DNA from: Spatholobus suberectus
Taxonomy: Eukaryota > Streptophyta > Magnoliopsida > Fabales > Fabaceae
Length of the DNA: 64,000 bases
Assembly (NCBI GenBank): GCA_004329165.1
Contig: CM014737.1
Location: forward strand, 23,852,066 to 23,916,065
Direction: 5' to 3'
Part shown: piece after piece, positions 23,246 through 35,811 of the stretch
How positions within the stretch are numbered: the stretch's first letter is position 1
Layout of the letters: each line of letters starts with the position of its first letter
The notes under the pieces: generated by a model
Told to the model about the DNA's origin: nothing
Databases searched by the model: none
The model's input: only the letters and a program-made list of their open reading frames with translations
Translations under genes and position numbers: made by a program

Positions 23246-25060
23246 AGGAAGAAAACTTTTCAAATACAGTAGTAAAAGCCAAAAAATCAAATAACTTCTT
23301 TTAGTAGACTTGGCTTTAGTTACGAGATTAAACAAAAATTATTACTAAAGCTTGAAAAATAATATTATATTCTCAAAAGACAAAATAAAATTCTAAAATT
23401 CTAAAAAGTAGTATTAAAAAATATTCTTTTTTAATATTTTAATATATCTAAATTAAACTAAATAACATAACCACTAAAATGCTTAATTTTCTTTTTAGGC
23501 ATATTGGCTTAATAGCCTTATTAAACTCAATCCTTTTTATTTATTCTAATTTTTCATTTTAATTATTTTTCAGTCATTATTTTGAAGAAAAAAATAGTAT
23601 ATCATAGTAACAATATACTACATTAATGGTATGTGATAATTTTTTATATATTAGTACATGTTAATTTAGTGCACTCGTATACATAATGTAATACTTATAA
23701 TCATTTTTAATTAGTAAAGCAATTGTTTCATTACTAAAAAATTTAATTGTAACAACAATCATATAAAACCAAATTCTTAATAATTTATTTATACATGGTG
23801 GAATGATTAATTGATTATGCAAGAGTGCACAAATTGGGCATTCCATGTCCAAGATTTTATTTTTGCATTTTAAGTCATGTGAAAGTTTCAAGCTTAGGGC
23901 TTTATATGTCCAAATTATCAAAATTCATTACCAAATCAAATATGTATCAAAACTTACCACAAGAACTCATTTATGTAACCAAACAACAATCATATATCAT
24001 GAAAAACAAAGAAAATTTTTGTGGATATCAAGAAGTCTAACATCAAGAAATAAACTTTACATAACAAGCATGCATTTTTTCATAAAATAACATCATATAG
24101 GGGCAAAACTCTTTGAAAAGAGTTTACCAACAAATTTTAGTTAGTTAAGTCAATGTAATGGCATAGAGTATTATAGTATTCATGGGATGTTTACTCTCAA
24201 TTGTTTTTCATTCATTGTTAGAATGTGTATGAAAACTACAAACTAAATTGAGTAAATCATTCAAAGATATATATCACAATACACTAAGGATGGATGATTT
24301 AGTTAAATTGGAGTAGAATATTTACATTATCATATGCAAGTTAGAAATAATTTTCTCCTAAGTTTCTTTGACTTAATATGGAGTATCTACTAACTCACTT
24401 GGCCAATGAAACAATCCTTGGTGATCTGGTTCAATATTAATAAATGTATCCATTTGACAGGTAATTGAGTTATATACATTTCTTAACTCTTGACATAAGT
24501 TTTAACTGAAACTCACACCTATATGGTCATTTTACATTTAAATTCATAAGAGAATCAAAGTGGATGGTGAAGAATAAGGTTAGAGTGGAAGGTTCCATAT
24601 GTTTTTTCTACTTATATCGTGAGACAACTATTCTTGCTCTCACTATTTCAAGAATTTCAACTTATTACCAACCATGAGGACTTCCAAGCAACACTATCAA
24701 TCTTAAGCAAATTAGGACATCCTAGTGGAAGGCCTTAAGCCCACTTCTGACAAATAATGAATGGAAATTTGCTCATATACATATCCTTATCAATTGTAAT
24801 GAGTAAGTAACATCTTTCATTATGTCAAGTATTTGATATTTGATATTGACTTTTTGATTCTCTACAAATGGACTTTAGCCACTCAAGCTACTAAGGTGAT
24901 TAGATGTGTCATCATGGCATAATTTCAAGATCTTTACCATTGTTGGTTAGAGACTGTAAGGATGTTAGGGAGGATTAATGTAGAGATTTGGGATAAGTTG
25001 TATTGTGTGTATTTATTCATCCTTATTTTATAGATAGTTATTTCACTTACATATTGACTA
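23246..25060. other. Non-coding AT-rich stretch
   Basis: No gene or element was recognised. Short open frames around 23661-24090 on both strands have no familiar motifs and are typical of AT-rich intergenic DNA. Confidence 0.45.
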
Positions 25061-25600
25061 ACTATTTCCCAATTATAGTGTAGGATAAAACTTTATGGGA
25101 TCCTCCTGATGGGGAGATTATTCATAACTCATTTAAGCAACATTGCTCAAAAAGTTTTACAAATATTCTTCCCAAGACAAGAAAGGCCTAGAAGATTTCT
25201 ATTTGGATGGGGGACGATGCTTAGATTGTTCTTGTTGCTTATTGGGATAATAAGGCCTTCCAAAGGTCCTCAACCCAAAACAAGGCCAACTGGGTTTTGA
25301 TCAAAGGTAGAGTAATTCTCACTACAAGCTGTAAATCTCATCTTGAGGTCGTATTAAACCTGGTATGTATTCATTCACACACATGTTTTATCTACTTCAA
25401 TATCTTTTAAATGTGTCATATTTTTAGACTAAACATTCGTTGTCTTTTTTTGCAAGGCTGAGAGACTTGAGTGACAATGGACCCTAATGAGCTCTTCTTG
25501 GCCACCACAAGATGAGGTTTAGTGATTAGGTTGATGGTTGCTCTTAGAAGACATATGTAAGTTGTTAATCATAAACATTATATTTATACAACTTAGTTGT
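25061..25600 (+). pseudogene. Possible CACTA (En/Spm) Ptta/transposase_24 remnant
   Basis: Broken plus-strand frames read TNILPKTRKA, then YWDNKAFQRSSTQNKANW (about 25232-25290), then DNGPNELFLATT (about 25477-25512). The pattern of an aromatic-W-x-x-x-F block followed by Q/K-N-K-A-N and later a P-x-E-L-F-x-x-T block is what I know from the plant transposase family 24 domain of CACTA elements. The open frame continuing at 25692-25988 may be its tail. No CACTA termini were found. Confidence 0.4.
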
Positions 25601-25988
25601 CAAACAAAATAAGTATCTTACAAGTTTATGTTTTTTGAGATTGGATAAGAGGACTTTTAAATGCAAATGCAAACTGGTGAGGCCTCTATAGGTGAGATGT
25701 GAAAAATTGTTGCATTGGCCAAGCTTGGCATATAGTAAAAGCTTATTGGTGGAAATATATTTGTATGTGAACCACCATTATGGTGTGTCATCACTAATTC
25801 AAGAGTCTCAAGCTCCTTCATCAAGTAGTGATGCATTTGATGAGAATGCAACTAAAGCATCACAAAAGGTTGGAGATGTTGAAGAAAGGAATAAGGTTGT
25901 TAGGTATAAGGCTACGACTACTGAGAATTGCTTCCTTGGAACAACAAACAGGTGCTATGATGGAGCACATGACAACTTTGGAGCATAG

Positions 25989-26925
25989 TTAGGCTTTTGC
26001 AATAGGATGCCTAAACATCCACACTATCATAATGATATGGACAATTAGTCCTTGGATGATAACAAGGCCCAACCAAAAATATTTTTTATTCCCTTTTTAT
26101 ATCTTTTTCTTTTGCAATTTGACTATTGTATTACATAGATGATGCCTAATCAAAGATAATTTGACTATTACATAGTTTGACTAAAGCCCACTCAACCAAA
26201 GTCCATCTAATATTCCAATCCAACAAAAACATGATAGATTTCCTATAGTGAATGAATGTTGTCTACTACTTCAAACCATATATGACATATCATAAAGGTG
26301 AAATTCCAACAAAGAAAGAAAGAAAGAAAAAAGCCTTTCATATTGAATACAATAGTCACCATTTCCAAATGTTTTGGTAAGATGGCTTTAGTTTCAACTA
26401 GTTAGTTGATTTGTGCACTAACATAGACTACATGGCTCGCATTTGTTTTTAAGTATGTATTAAAATGGTTTGTAATATAGTATGTTGATTTTTCCCTTTA
26501 TATTAAGTAAAACATATTAATAAATAATTTGTATGCCTAAATTCAAATGAAAAGCTACACTTCTAAAGTATAATAAATATATAACAATGTACATAAGTTA
26601 TCAATCCGAACAATTTGGATTGATGATTTAAGTCTTCTGTAATATTATATTTAGAGTCAAAAGCTAGGTTGAAGGCAAATGTAAATTGACATGAAATTAG
26701 TCAAAAGAAAATAATGTAAGAATTTTGGAATTACTGTATAGTTAGAAACAATGTGGTTAAGACAACATGTATCTATTCATTCAAAATCAAATATCAAAGT
26801 CTCAATCACATGCTTTTCCTCATCATAGCAACTACAAACTCTTGTTATAAACATGTAATCAAGTGCTTAGACCACATCTACGTAAACATTAATTATATTA
26901 AAAGATATTATGTTGGTATTATATA

Positions 26926-26993
<68 letters not shown>

Positions 26994-27625
26994 ATGTGTG
27001 TGTGTGTGTGTGTGTATGTGTTTACTTCTCATTGATAATTTGTAAAACATTTAAATCATTTTGAAATATGAAATTTTTCTATAGGAGTTTTCAATTTTCA
27101 ATAACATTTTACTTTAGCGACATACAACTTTTATTCTTTTCAATAAAATTAAATATTCAAATGCAAAACATATATTTGATAAGTGCATGTATATTTATGC
27201 ATCTTTGTTTATGATATACTTCATAGTGTATGTACATCCCTTTGCACAAATGTCAATTTCAAGAAATTTATGGTATTGGCTACTACCACTCTAGCATAAC
27301 ATCACTCACTAACTTGTCAATCTCCAAATGAAGACCTTCTAAGATCTTGCTCATATGTAAAATATTTGAATCAAATGGTTTCCCAATGGATTTAACCAAT
27401 ATGGAAATATTGAAAACTAAACCAATTGAAACAATATACATGATATGCAAGCTATATGTAGAGTTATATAGAATTACTTGTCAGTAACTTCACAACTATA
27501 GTAAGCATAATCTTGAAGAAAGATTGTTGTAAAAACTCTAGCATATAATATGACTTGAATAAAAATCTAACATGAAATAGTTATTAGGTAAGCTTTCTGT
27601 AATACATTCATAATAGTATTAGAGA
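25989..27625. other. Non-coding stretch with a compound microsatellite
   Basis: No gene was recognised. It contains AAAG repeats at 26310-26326 and the compound microsatellite at 26928-27020. Confidence 0.5.
26928..27020 (+). repeat. Compound microsatellite (AT)n(TATG)n(TG)n
   Basis: About 21 AT units are followed by about six TATG/GTAT units and about 11 TG units. The gradual motif change suggests step-wise mutation from one seed repeat. Confidence 0.95.
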
Positions 27626-27795
27626 TGTAATTGGTTACGAGTTTTTTAATAGAGGGTTACTAGTTTGTTAGCCTATATAAAGCTTGATGTAGTCACTTTG
27701 TACTCACATTTCTCATTATCAATACATTCTATTTTCAATCATTATATTTTTCTGATTCTCTCTTCTCTCTTAAAGACAAAACATGAATTCTAACA
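27626..27795 (+). repeat. 5' LTR of the non-autonomous element
   Basis: It begins TGTAATTGGTTACGAG and ends GAATTCTAACA, directly before the PBS. It contains CTATATAAAGC (TATA-like, about 27674) and the words CACTTTGTACTCAC and TCATTATCAATACATTC that are shared with the 3' LTR. Confidence 0.8.
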
Positions 27796-27810
27796 TGGTA
27801 TCAAAGCGAT
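27796..27810 (+). promoter_or_regulatory. tRNA-Met-type primer-binding site
   Basis: TGGTATCAAAGCGAT begins immediately after the LTR's CA end and matches the copia-type TGGTATCAGAGC PBS with one substitution in its first 12 bases. Confidence 0.75.
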
Positions 27811-29179
27811 ACCACCCACCTTGAAAAGAATTTTTTCTCTCCATTGTATACAACACTACAAGCTTGTTTTCATTTTTTTCCTTTTTGTTCTTTTTTGCAT
27901 ATTTTTTGCCTTTTCCCCTTTCTTATTTTCTCTCTTCCCTGCGAAAGGAAGAAAAGTCATCTTCGCAGACTCTTCCCAAAATTAGACCACACATCATACC
28001 TCTTCGCTTTTGTCTACAAAAAGCAAGATTGAAGATTTATTTTTCAATTTTAAGCTTTGACCCTACAAGGTTTTGCTTTTAAGCCCACGACTTATGAAAA
28101 GTGAGTTAAGTTTTTTTTTTTAATGTGGTCGATCTTATTAGGCTCCTGGTGTGATTTTGTTGAAAAGCTTCATTTGTTTGGTTTGATTGATTCCTCCCTC
28201 ACTAAATTGATATAGTTGTTGCATCCCTCTGTAATACTTGTGTGCTTTTACCTAAAATCATTTTGTATTTGAAATGGAGCACTATGAATCCAAAATTATT
28301 GTGTCTAAGTTTGACTTCTAAAGTTGTGCAAGTTTGATTTCTTGGTTCTTGAAAGCTTTTTTTTGGGTTGAATCTTGCATTAAAATCTTGTTGAAGCTTG
28401 GCTCTTGTTTAAGAGCTTGTGTAGAATATTGACTTAGTTGCTTGCTCAAAGAGGTTTACAGGGATAAGTTCCACCATTGATGCATCTCAAATCGACATTT
28501 TTTTTTTACATTTATTGAAGATACTGTAACATAAAATCAGTACATGGACTTAAAAGGTTTACAGAGCCTTCAGTCAAATTATGTATTAATAGAGGAATGG
28601 AGCTTCTCAGGTTGTCGATGTTTTAGTTTAGTTCCCTTTGTTGGTTTCCTGCTCGCCCAATTGAGAGAGGGTTTTGTTTGTTGTTATTGGGATATAACAT
28701 GTTGAGTTTTATTTGAACCACTTTTATGCTTGTGGCTAGGACTAGAAATTTGGACTACTTGGACCATATTCTTAAAAAAATGAGTATAGCTTGTCTACTC
28801 TGTTTCTCTTCACTTTCTTTATTAATCTCCATTTTAGATTTATAGTGTGTGCCTACGTACATGAAGATTCTCTCAAGAGGCCACATTCTAAAGCTTTGGT
28901 TTATTCTTAAATGTAGGAAAATGTGTGCAAAATGTGTACTTCATTCAAGGATATTGCTGTTGTAAGACTTTTGTTTAGTGTTGTGCTATTTTTGCTATGG
29001 CCTTGGGTTGATTTAGAAATTGGTTGTTACATCTTATTGCTGATAAGATGTTCCTGAAACTATTTAATTTGGTGAATTCAAAATATGTTCATAAGGTGTT
29101 TATGCTTTTACCTCTTTAAAGACAAATTTAAGTTATTGTGATTTATTAGAATTTTCTTTGATGTAATCTTTTGTCCATG

Positions 29180-29482
29180 GTGGTTAAGCAATGTTATAAG
29201 CTTTTCCCATGGATGGTTAAGCATTTATCATTGATTTGCTTTTGCCTTTTAGGTGGTTAAGCATATATGCTTCCATTAAGTAGTTAAGCCTTGAGTTGTG
29301 GCTTCTGCTTAATGGTCAAGCTTTTGCTTGCTTAGCTTTGATGGTTTCAACTTCTGCCTTATATGGTGGTTAAGCATTGAGATTTTATTTTTAGCTTTTA
29401 TCTTGAGTGGTTGAGCACTACATTACCTTCTACTCTTAATGGTTAAGCTTTTAAAGCTTTCGCCTTTATTAGGTTGTTAAGC
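29180..29482 (+). repeat. Degenerate TGGTTAAGC repeat array inside the LTR element
   Basis: The word GGTTAAGC or a one-base variant occurs about ten times (near 29183, 29216, 29255, 29281, 29313, 29368, 29409, 29440 and 29474), 26-55 bp apart. Most copies are preceded by a CTTYTGCCTT-like block. It lies just upstream of the 3' LTR. Confidence 0.75.
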
Positions 29483-29630
29483 TTTTGATGGTTTTAGACA
29501 TTGTATACCTTTTCAACTGATGTATTTTCGATACTTTTCATTGCATTTCACTTTGATTTGACATACACTTGTATTGTTCATAGCTAGAAGTAATGTGAAC
29601 ACCCTCCAACTTGTGGGAGGCTATTTGAGA

Positions 29631-29853
29631 TGTAATTGGTTAGGAGTTTATTAATAGAGGATTACTAGTTTGTTAGCTTATATATAGGCTTGGTGTAATC
29701 ACTTTGTACTCACCTTTCTCATTATCAATACATTCTATTTTTAGTTCATTACATTTTCCCCAATTGTTTCTTCTTTCTTAGGGTTGAACCATGAATTTGA
29801 ATATTTTTCTTAATTTTCTCTTCTCTCTTAGGGATGAACTATAAACTCTAACA
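29631..29853 (+). repeat. 3' LTR of the non-autonomous element
   Basis: Begins TGTAATTGGTTAGGAG and ends AAACTCTAACA. It is about 50 bp longer than the 5' LTR because a CTTCT...CTTAGGG...TGAACYAT segment near the end is duplicated. Apart from that, the two LTRs are clearly alike but have diverged, so the insertion is not recent. Confidence 0.8.
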
Positions 29854-32800
29854 AATAATTATTTAAATTTATGATGATATATTAATAAAATAATAATCGA
29901 TTGATTGATTGTAGATAAAATTATAAGATAAAACAATGACATTATTATTGTTATTCTTTTAATAAGAAACAAAATATTTAATATATCGTAATAATAAAAT
30001 CTTATTTTGGCTATTAATTTAATAATATATTTTTATAATACATTATACCAACATTTTGATTATTATACCGTAAGAAAATATTTTTCAAAATTATTTGATA
30101 CTAATTTTAGTTTTAATATTATATTGATATAATAATTTTATAATAATTAAAGTGTACACATACATCGACTGTTGATTTAGTAAAAAAGTTTATTATATTA
30201 TATTATCTTCAATTTCTTTGTTTTATGATTTAGCTTACCAAAAAAAGTGTATTTCTTAAATTTAATTCATTTAAAATTAACTGTTTAAATGATAATTTTG
30301 ATTTAAAAGAAGATGTATTTTCATTTTTATAAATAATTGTAAAAATGTTATTTTATTTTTCTAAAATTATGCAAGAAATTATTAAACTGAAAAATATTTC
30401 AGTATATTTAGTATTTAATGATAAGAAATAAAAGAATAAAAAAAATGTTCACGTCATTTTCAGTAGTAAAGAAGAGTATAGGCATTTTCTGTAAAAACTA
30501 TCTGTCTATCTCAAAGGATTGAGAGTTACGGTGAACAAAAGGTTAAAGAGTAAACAATCATTTTAGTTTCTGAAATTATAAGACACTATTACATTAGTTC
30601 CTAGATCAGAGGAAATTAAAAAAAAACAATTTGGGTAGCTTCTTCCCAAGCTTAATTTCATTGCAGAATAATATAAAATAAACCATCAACGAAAAGTTGA
30701 CTTTTAAATAGTCAACGTCCCTTCTCAGCCTTGTAGGCGTAAATGAAAGTAACTTTGTTTATAAATTTTTCTGTCGAGAACCAAAAACTAATCTTTTGAA
30801 ATATGAAGATCCATTAAAGGATTTGTTTATAAATTTTGCCCATACAAAAAAGTAGTTTTTGCTTATAATAGACCTAAATGAATTTTCAGCCATGCAGGCG
30901 CGTTCAAAACATCAAATTAATTTGGCAAACAATGATTTCATATATTTCCTAATCAAAAGTCTCCAAGAGGCGCAGGTAACGTAAACATATGCACTGAATT
31001 TTCCTTCACATTCATTCTCCCTACATAATTGTTATGTGTAGAGAACACACGCGACAAAGTGACGCAAGGTTTTTAATCTTTTTTTTTTTTTTCTTTTTAC
31101 AATCACAGTTGCAAAATTTGAATTTAAAACTGTATAAATACTTAAAACTCTTCACTATTAAGCCGGACCTAGTAGATTTAACCCTGTGTAATGAAAAATG
31201 ATACATAAATATCTATTAATTAAACTTTCTAAGGTAAAATAAGTTTGTAAATTTGATTTTTAATAATGTTATATTTTATAAAATTAATTTAAATAATTGA
31301 ATTTAAATTGAAGTGATGTATGTTTAAATACTTGTATATAAACAATAAGTTTGTAGTAGAATTTAATGTAAAATTTTCAACCCAATGCAAAAGTTATATT
31401 TTTCTACTTTTATTTAAACATATTTAAGAACAAACTTAATTTTTTCATAAGCTTAATTAAGAACAAACTAAATGTTGATTTGTTATAGCCAAATATAATA
31501 TTTTTATTGTAAAATCATGTTTGTTAAAATAGACGCACGTTTGAAGAGTCACCAAACATGCAATTAATTGAAAATAATTGAAATTTCACACGAACATGCA
31601 GAATTTGTTTCCTTTGGTTTTCCTCTATATTCAGACCAAGGGCGTAGAATAGTTTTATATATCCTGAAATTCTTTATTATCTGAATTTTTTTTAACTGTA
31701 CCCAAAAAAACTGAACTTTATTTTTAGAAAAACTATATGTGGTCTGTTATATGAGAGCATAAATCATATATTTGATTTTAGATAAGAGGTGTGTTTTAAT
31801 GAATTGTACGGTTAAAATTCATTCCATATTTTTAGTCATCTATTTCTTGTCAACATTTATCATATTTATCATTCATAAAGTTTGATTTTGATGTTAAACT
31901 AGATGCAATATAATTTCAGTATTTCAATATATAAAGTCAAAACACGTTTCAATGGATTCTATATGAAGTATGAACTCTAATACATTTCTTCTAAAACGTT
32001 GATGATTTTAATTCCCCCAAATGATATATCATATAATGTCAAAAAGGAGAAAGTATAATATGTAATAAGATAAATGTTAATAACACATCCTCTACTAATC
32101 TTTTCAAATTCTGATAGTGTATTGCATGGATCCACCCACACACGATATGTATGCATATTGTGCTGCAATTTGGATTGTACTTCGTGGGAACATAAAATCA
32201 CAAAAGACTTAGACCAGAGAAGAGAGCAGTAGTCTTAGTCAACACTCAATCATCGTGGTGTGCCATTTGTCGTTTTTGTTCAGCTTAGTCCACCTCGAAC
32301 AGCCTACCATGCTTTCGCGCGTCCAGAATTGACATTTCCGTTGCGTGGCACAATTTGAATAGTAAGAACTCTCAATCCAAAAATTAAGTAGCCAAGCACT
32401 TAACAGTGACAGCCTAATACTAGTCTTCAAACCTTTACATTAATTTAATATTTTTTAAATACATTTAGTTCAAACATGGCATACATTACTCGTCTTTGTT
32501 AATAATTGGTGCTGTATTTGAATGAAAATTTGAAATTAGAGAAATGTTAGGAACATATTTTTCTATTACATTTTTCTAAACATACTTTTTATTATGAGCT
32601 GAGATTTATTAGAAATTACATAATTACAAGTTCTATTCTTTATTTAATGATCCTTTACTTTTAATTTTGTAGCTTTTAATAAATTTTAACAAATAATAAA
32701 GAGTACTGTGTAAGTGTGTTAGAGAATGTATTTTAATTATACTCATCTTTGAAATTAATATATTATATGTTATAAACACATATGAATAGGATACAGAGAA

Positions 32801-32866
32801 GCATTAATCTAAAAGACAAACTCTCAAATTCAAACAAAAGATACTTAAGTAAGAAATATTATTAGT
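29854..32866. other. Non-coding AT-rich stretch
   Basis: No gene or clear element was recognised on either strand. The open frames near 31977-32430 on the minus strand carry no known motif. Confidence 0.45.
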
Positions 32867-32875
32867 TACATTAAT

Positions 32876-34291
32876 GATTGAATATTAATTTAGTCTCTAA
32901 AATTGTAATGGTATATTAAATTGGTTCCTAAAATTAATAAAATGTTAAAATTGTCTCTGAAATTGTATATTGAAATAAATAAAATGAAAAAATAATTCTA
33001 GAAATTGTAAATTAGCAATCAATTTAATCCCTTAAATTATAATAGTCGGTCAAAGTGTTCCCTAAAATTAAAAAGGCTTAATTAAACCTTTTTGCCTCCT
33101 AATTTTTAAAATTTTGTGAATTTTGTTCTTAAAGTTTTTTTTTGCATTTTAACTCTAAACTTACATAATTTTGAAAATTTTGTCCTAATGTTCAAAAATT
33201 TGTGCATTTTGTCACTTAAAAAGAAAAATTAAGCCTTTAAAAAATGGTAAAAATGTTAGGTATAGGATTTGAACACTTGACTTTTTTCTTCTCTGCAACC
33301 ATAATAACCACTAAGTCATTTAATTTGATTTATATATAAAAATATATATTATATATACCATTTTCGCTTTTGTTAATTACATTTTTGGTTGCTCAAGTGT
33401 ACATTTAAATTTAAAGTATGAAAAAATATTAAAGGTTAAGATGATAAACTTATTTATTAAATATTTTTATTTAATTATTTATATTTATATTTTAAATTAT
33501 ATAAAATTATTTATTAGTTAAATCATACAATATCTTATAAATTTGTTTATTAAATATTTTTATTTTGAATAACTATCCTACAAATAAAATGGTGGAAGAT
33601 GTATAAATAATTTATAAATAATAAATAAATTTGTATAATCAAAATTAAAATAAAAATATTTAATAAATAAATTATCATCTTAACTTTTTATATTTTTTAT
33701 ACAAATATAAATATATAGTTAGGGGATCAAAATTGCAATTAACAAATACAGTAATGATATATATAATATATGTTTTTGCATATAAACTAAACAAACTAAA
33801 TGACTTAGGGCTTTGGTGGTAGTGGAGAAAGAAGGGGTTAAGGGTTCAACTAACGTTATGGCCTTATGAGCAATGCTTTATCATTTTCTAAAGGCTTAAT
33901 TGCAGTTTATGGGCAAAATGCATGAAATGAGTTGCCACATGAACATTATGATCAATTAACAATGGGATAAAATTTGTGAAATTATATAAATTTAGGGTCA
34001 AAACACATAAGAAAAAACTTTAGAGGTATAATTTGTGAAATTTTGAAAGTAAAACAAAAGATGCAATTAAGTCTTTTTAATTTTAAGGACCAATTTGACC
34101 AATCATTATAATTTCAAGGACTATTTTATTATTTTATTTATTTCAAAGACCAATTTGACCATCCATTATAATTTTAGGGATTAAATTGATTGATAATTTG
34201 CAATTTCAGAGATCATTTTTCTATTTTATTAATTTTAGGGACCAATTTAACTAATTATTACAATTTTAGAGACTAAATTGATGATTCACCC
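32876..34291. mobile_element. 1.4-kb foldback element, Mutator-like, with 9-bp TSD
   Basis: Almost the whole 1416 bp forms an imperfect palindrome centred near 33580. The left end reads GATTGAATATTAATTTAGTC and the right end, in reverse complement, GGGTGAATCATCAATTTAG; both continue with TCTCTAAAATTGTAAT. Inner matching arms include CACTAAGTCATTTAATTTG (about 33311) against the reverse complement of AACTAAATGACTTAGGG (about 33794). The exact 9-bp direct repeat TACATTAAT flanks it at 32867-32875 and 34292-34300. Nine-bp duplications are the hallmark of Mutator-like elements. There is no transposase; it would be moved in trans. Confidence 0.85.
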
Positions 34292-34798
34292 TACATTAAT
34301 CGAGTAAGTTGCATCAATATTATCCAAACTAAAAGAATTTAGGTAGACAAAGAGAAGAGAAAGAATAAAAAAAATAAGAGATAAAGATGAGTCCATTTAA
34401 AGACGAGGTGTAAAAGGTTGATTCAAAGTTTTCACAATCCTACTTCCTTTCCGAATTCTACTTTGGATCATATTTCTTTTCTTTGATCAATATTTTTTAT
34501 AGATTATTTCCAGAGACTATTTGGCCCATTAACTTTATAAAAAGAAGTTGCAAGACTATCTATTTATTTAAGAGACAAGATAGCATGAATAGGAATTGCT
34601 TGGATTAAAATGTTTTTATAATACATGACTTTGGTTTTAGTGATATTGAGAAATAGTATTAATGAAAATCATGGATTTTACAAATTGTTTATATGTTTAT
34701 GGCTTGAGTATTTGAAAAATTTTGTCATATTAATTGAAATGCTTTCAAGAAAATGTGGATGGAATGTTTTACGTGAGTTGTGGTATACTTATCATTTA

Positions 34799-35157
34799 GG
34801 GTAAATTATATTCTAATCTCCTATAGTTTGGCTTAAAAATACTTTATCCCCTTTGTTATGAATTTGACATTATGTTATATTTATATATTAAATTATTTAA
34901 TAATCTTCTATTATTTCATTTAGGTTTTAATGGGTCTTCTATTAAAATTAACTCATTATATTAAAAATAAACAATAATGTTAAACTGGATAGCGAAGGCA
35001 TAAATAGTAATTTTACTATTTTTAATATGTATTTATGATTTAAAAATAAATGAAATGTGATAATGAACAAAGTATAAGGACGTATAATATCAAATTTCAA
35101 AGCACAAGGGAAAGTATTTTTTAGCCAAATTATAGGAGGTTAAATTATAATTTACCC
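34799..35157. mobile_element. 359-bp Mutator-type MITE with perfect 9-bp TSD
   Basis: The left end is GGGTAAATTATATTCTAATC; the right end in reverse complement is GGGTAAATTATAATTTAAC; both continue with CTCCTATARTTTGGCT and a TACTTT block. The perfect 9-bp target duplication TATCATTTA lies at 34790-34798 and 35158-35166. It is non-coding. Confidence 0.88.
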
Positions 35158-35366
35158 TATCATTTATTATAGTAGCATGAATGTTAAAAAGTTTGAGATG
35201 AATGTGGGTAGAGAATTCGAAATGGATAGTGATATGTCCAAACTAGATTGCTAATTGGTTTGAAGTAAATAGGAGAGTCGAGGTATGAATTCTCCTTATG
35301 CTCAACTCAATAATAATCTCACTAGAGTAATGATATATATTAAATGCATACCTATTAATGATATTA

Positions 35367-35369
<3 letters not shown>

Positions 35370-35401
<32 letters not shown>
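35370..35401 (+). repeat. (TA)n microsatellite
   Basis: About 15 uninterrupted TA units lie directly beside the inverted-repeat element at 35412-35690; a second short (TA)n lies at its other side (35691-35706). Confidence 0.95.
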
Positions 35402-35406
<5 letters not shown>

Positions 35407-35411
35407 TGAGA

Positions 35412-35690
35412 GGGCATATCTAGTAAGAGGGCCATTTTTATATATAGGAGGCATAGCTGGTGAGAGGGTCATTTTTATATGAGAGTGAGAGGAGTAAATC
35501 GAGACCATATAACCATACATGGATGATCAGGATATAATGTTATGTGACCACTTAAAAAAGTCGTGTGACTTTTTCAAAATCTCATATGACTTGTGTGTTT
35601 TAATCTTAACCATTCATGGTAAGATCTAATAGTTCAGCTTTATTCCTCTCACTCTTACATAAAAAAGACCCTCTTACTAGATATGTTCCC
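35412..35690. mobile_element. MITE with duplicated left terminal arm
   Basis: The left end GGGCATATCTAGTAAGAGGG is matched by the right end, which in reverse complement reads GGGAACATATCTAGTAAGAG. Past this, the right arm (AAGAGTGAGAGGAATAAA in reverse complement) matches a second copy of the left arm at about 35448-35496 (GAGAGGGTCATTTTTATATG, then AGAGTGAGAGGAGTAAA) better than the first, so the left arm is partly duplicated. The interior holds a perfect 8-bp-stem hairpin AAAAAGTC-GTGT-GACTTTTT at 35555-35574. The TA-rich flanks prevent a reliable target-duplication call. Confidence 0.7.
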
Positions 35691-35811
35691 TAATATATAT
35701 ATATATCAAGTGTTAAAATTAGTTAAATTACACTTTCAATAACTTTTTGTAGAATGCAAATTTAATTAATCCAACTGTTGAATTTGTTCTTATTAATTAG
35801 ATTAATAAGGT

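Larger units (their letters stand above)
27626..29853 (+). mobile_element. Non-autonomous small LTR retrotransposon (2.2 kb)
   Basis: Two matching LTRs (27626-27795 and 29631-29853) bracket about 1.8 kb with a copia-type PBS at the left end and a purine-rich GTGGGAGG just before the right LTR. No gag or pol frame exists inside; the only open pieces are short and low-complexity. The size is larger than classic TRIMs and smaller than most LARDs, and it would need the enzymes of a related autonomous copia element. No target duplication was found (flanks AGAGA versus AATAA, depending on the border chosen). Confidence 0.75.
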
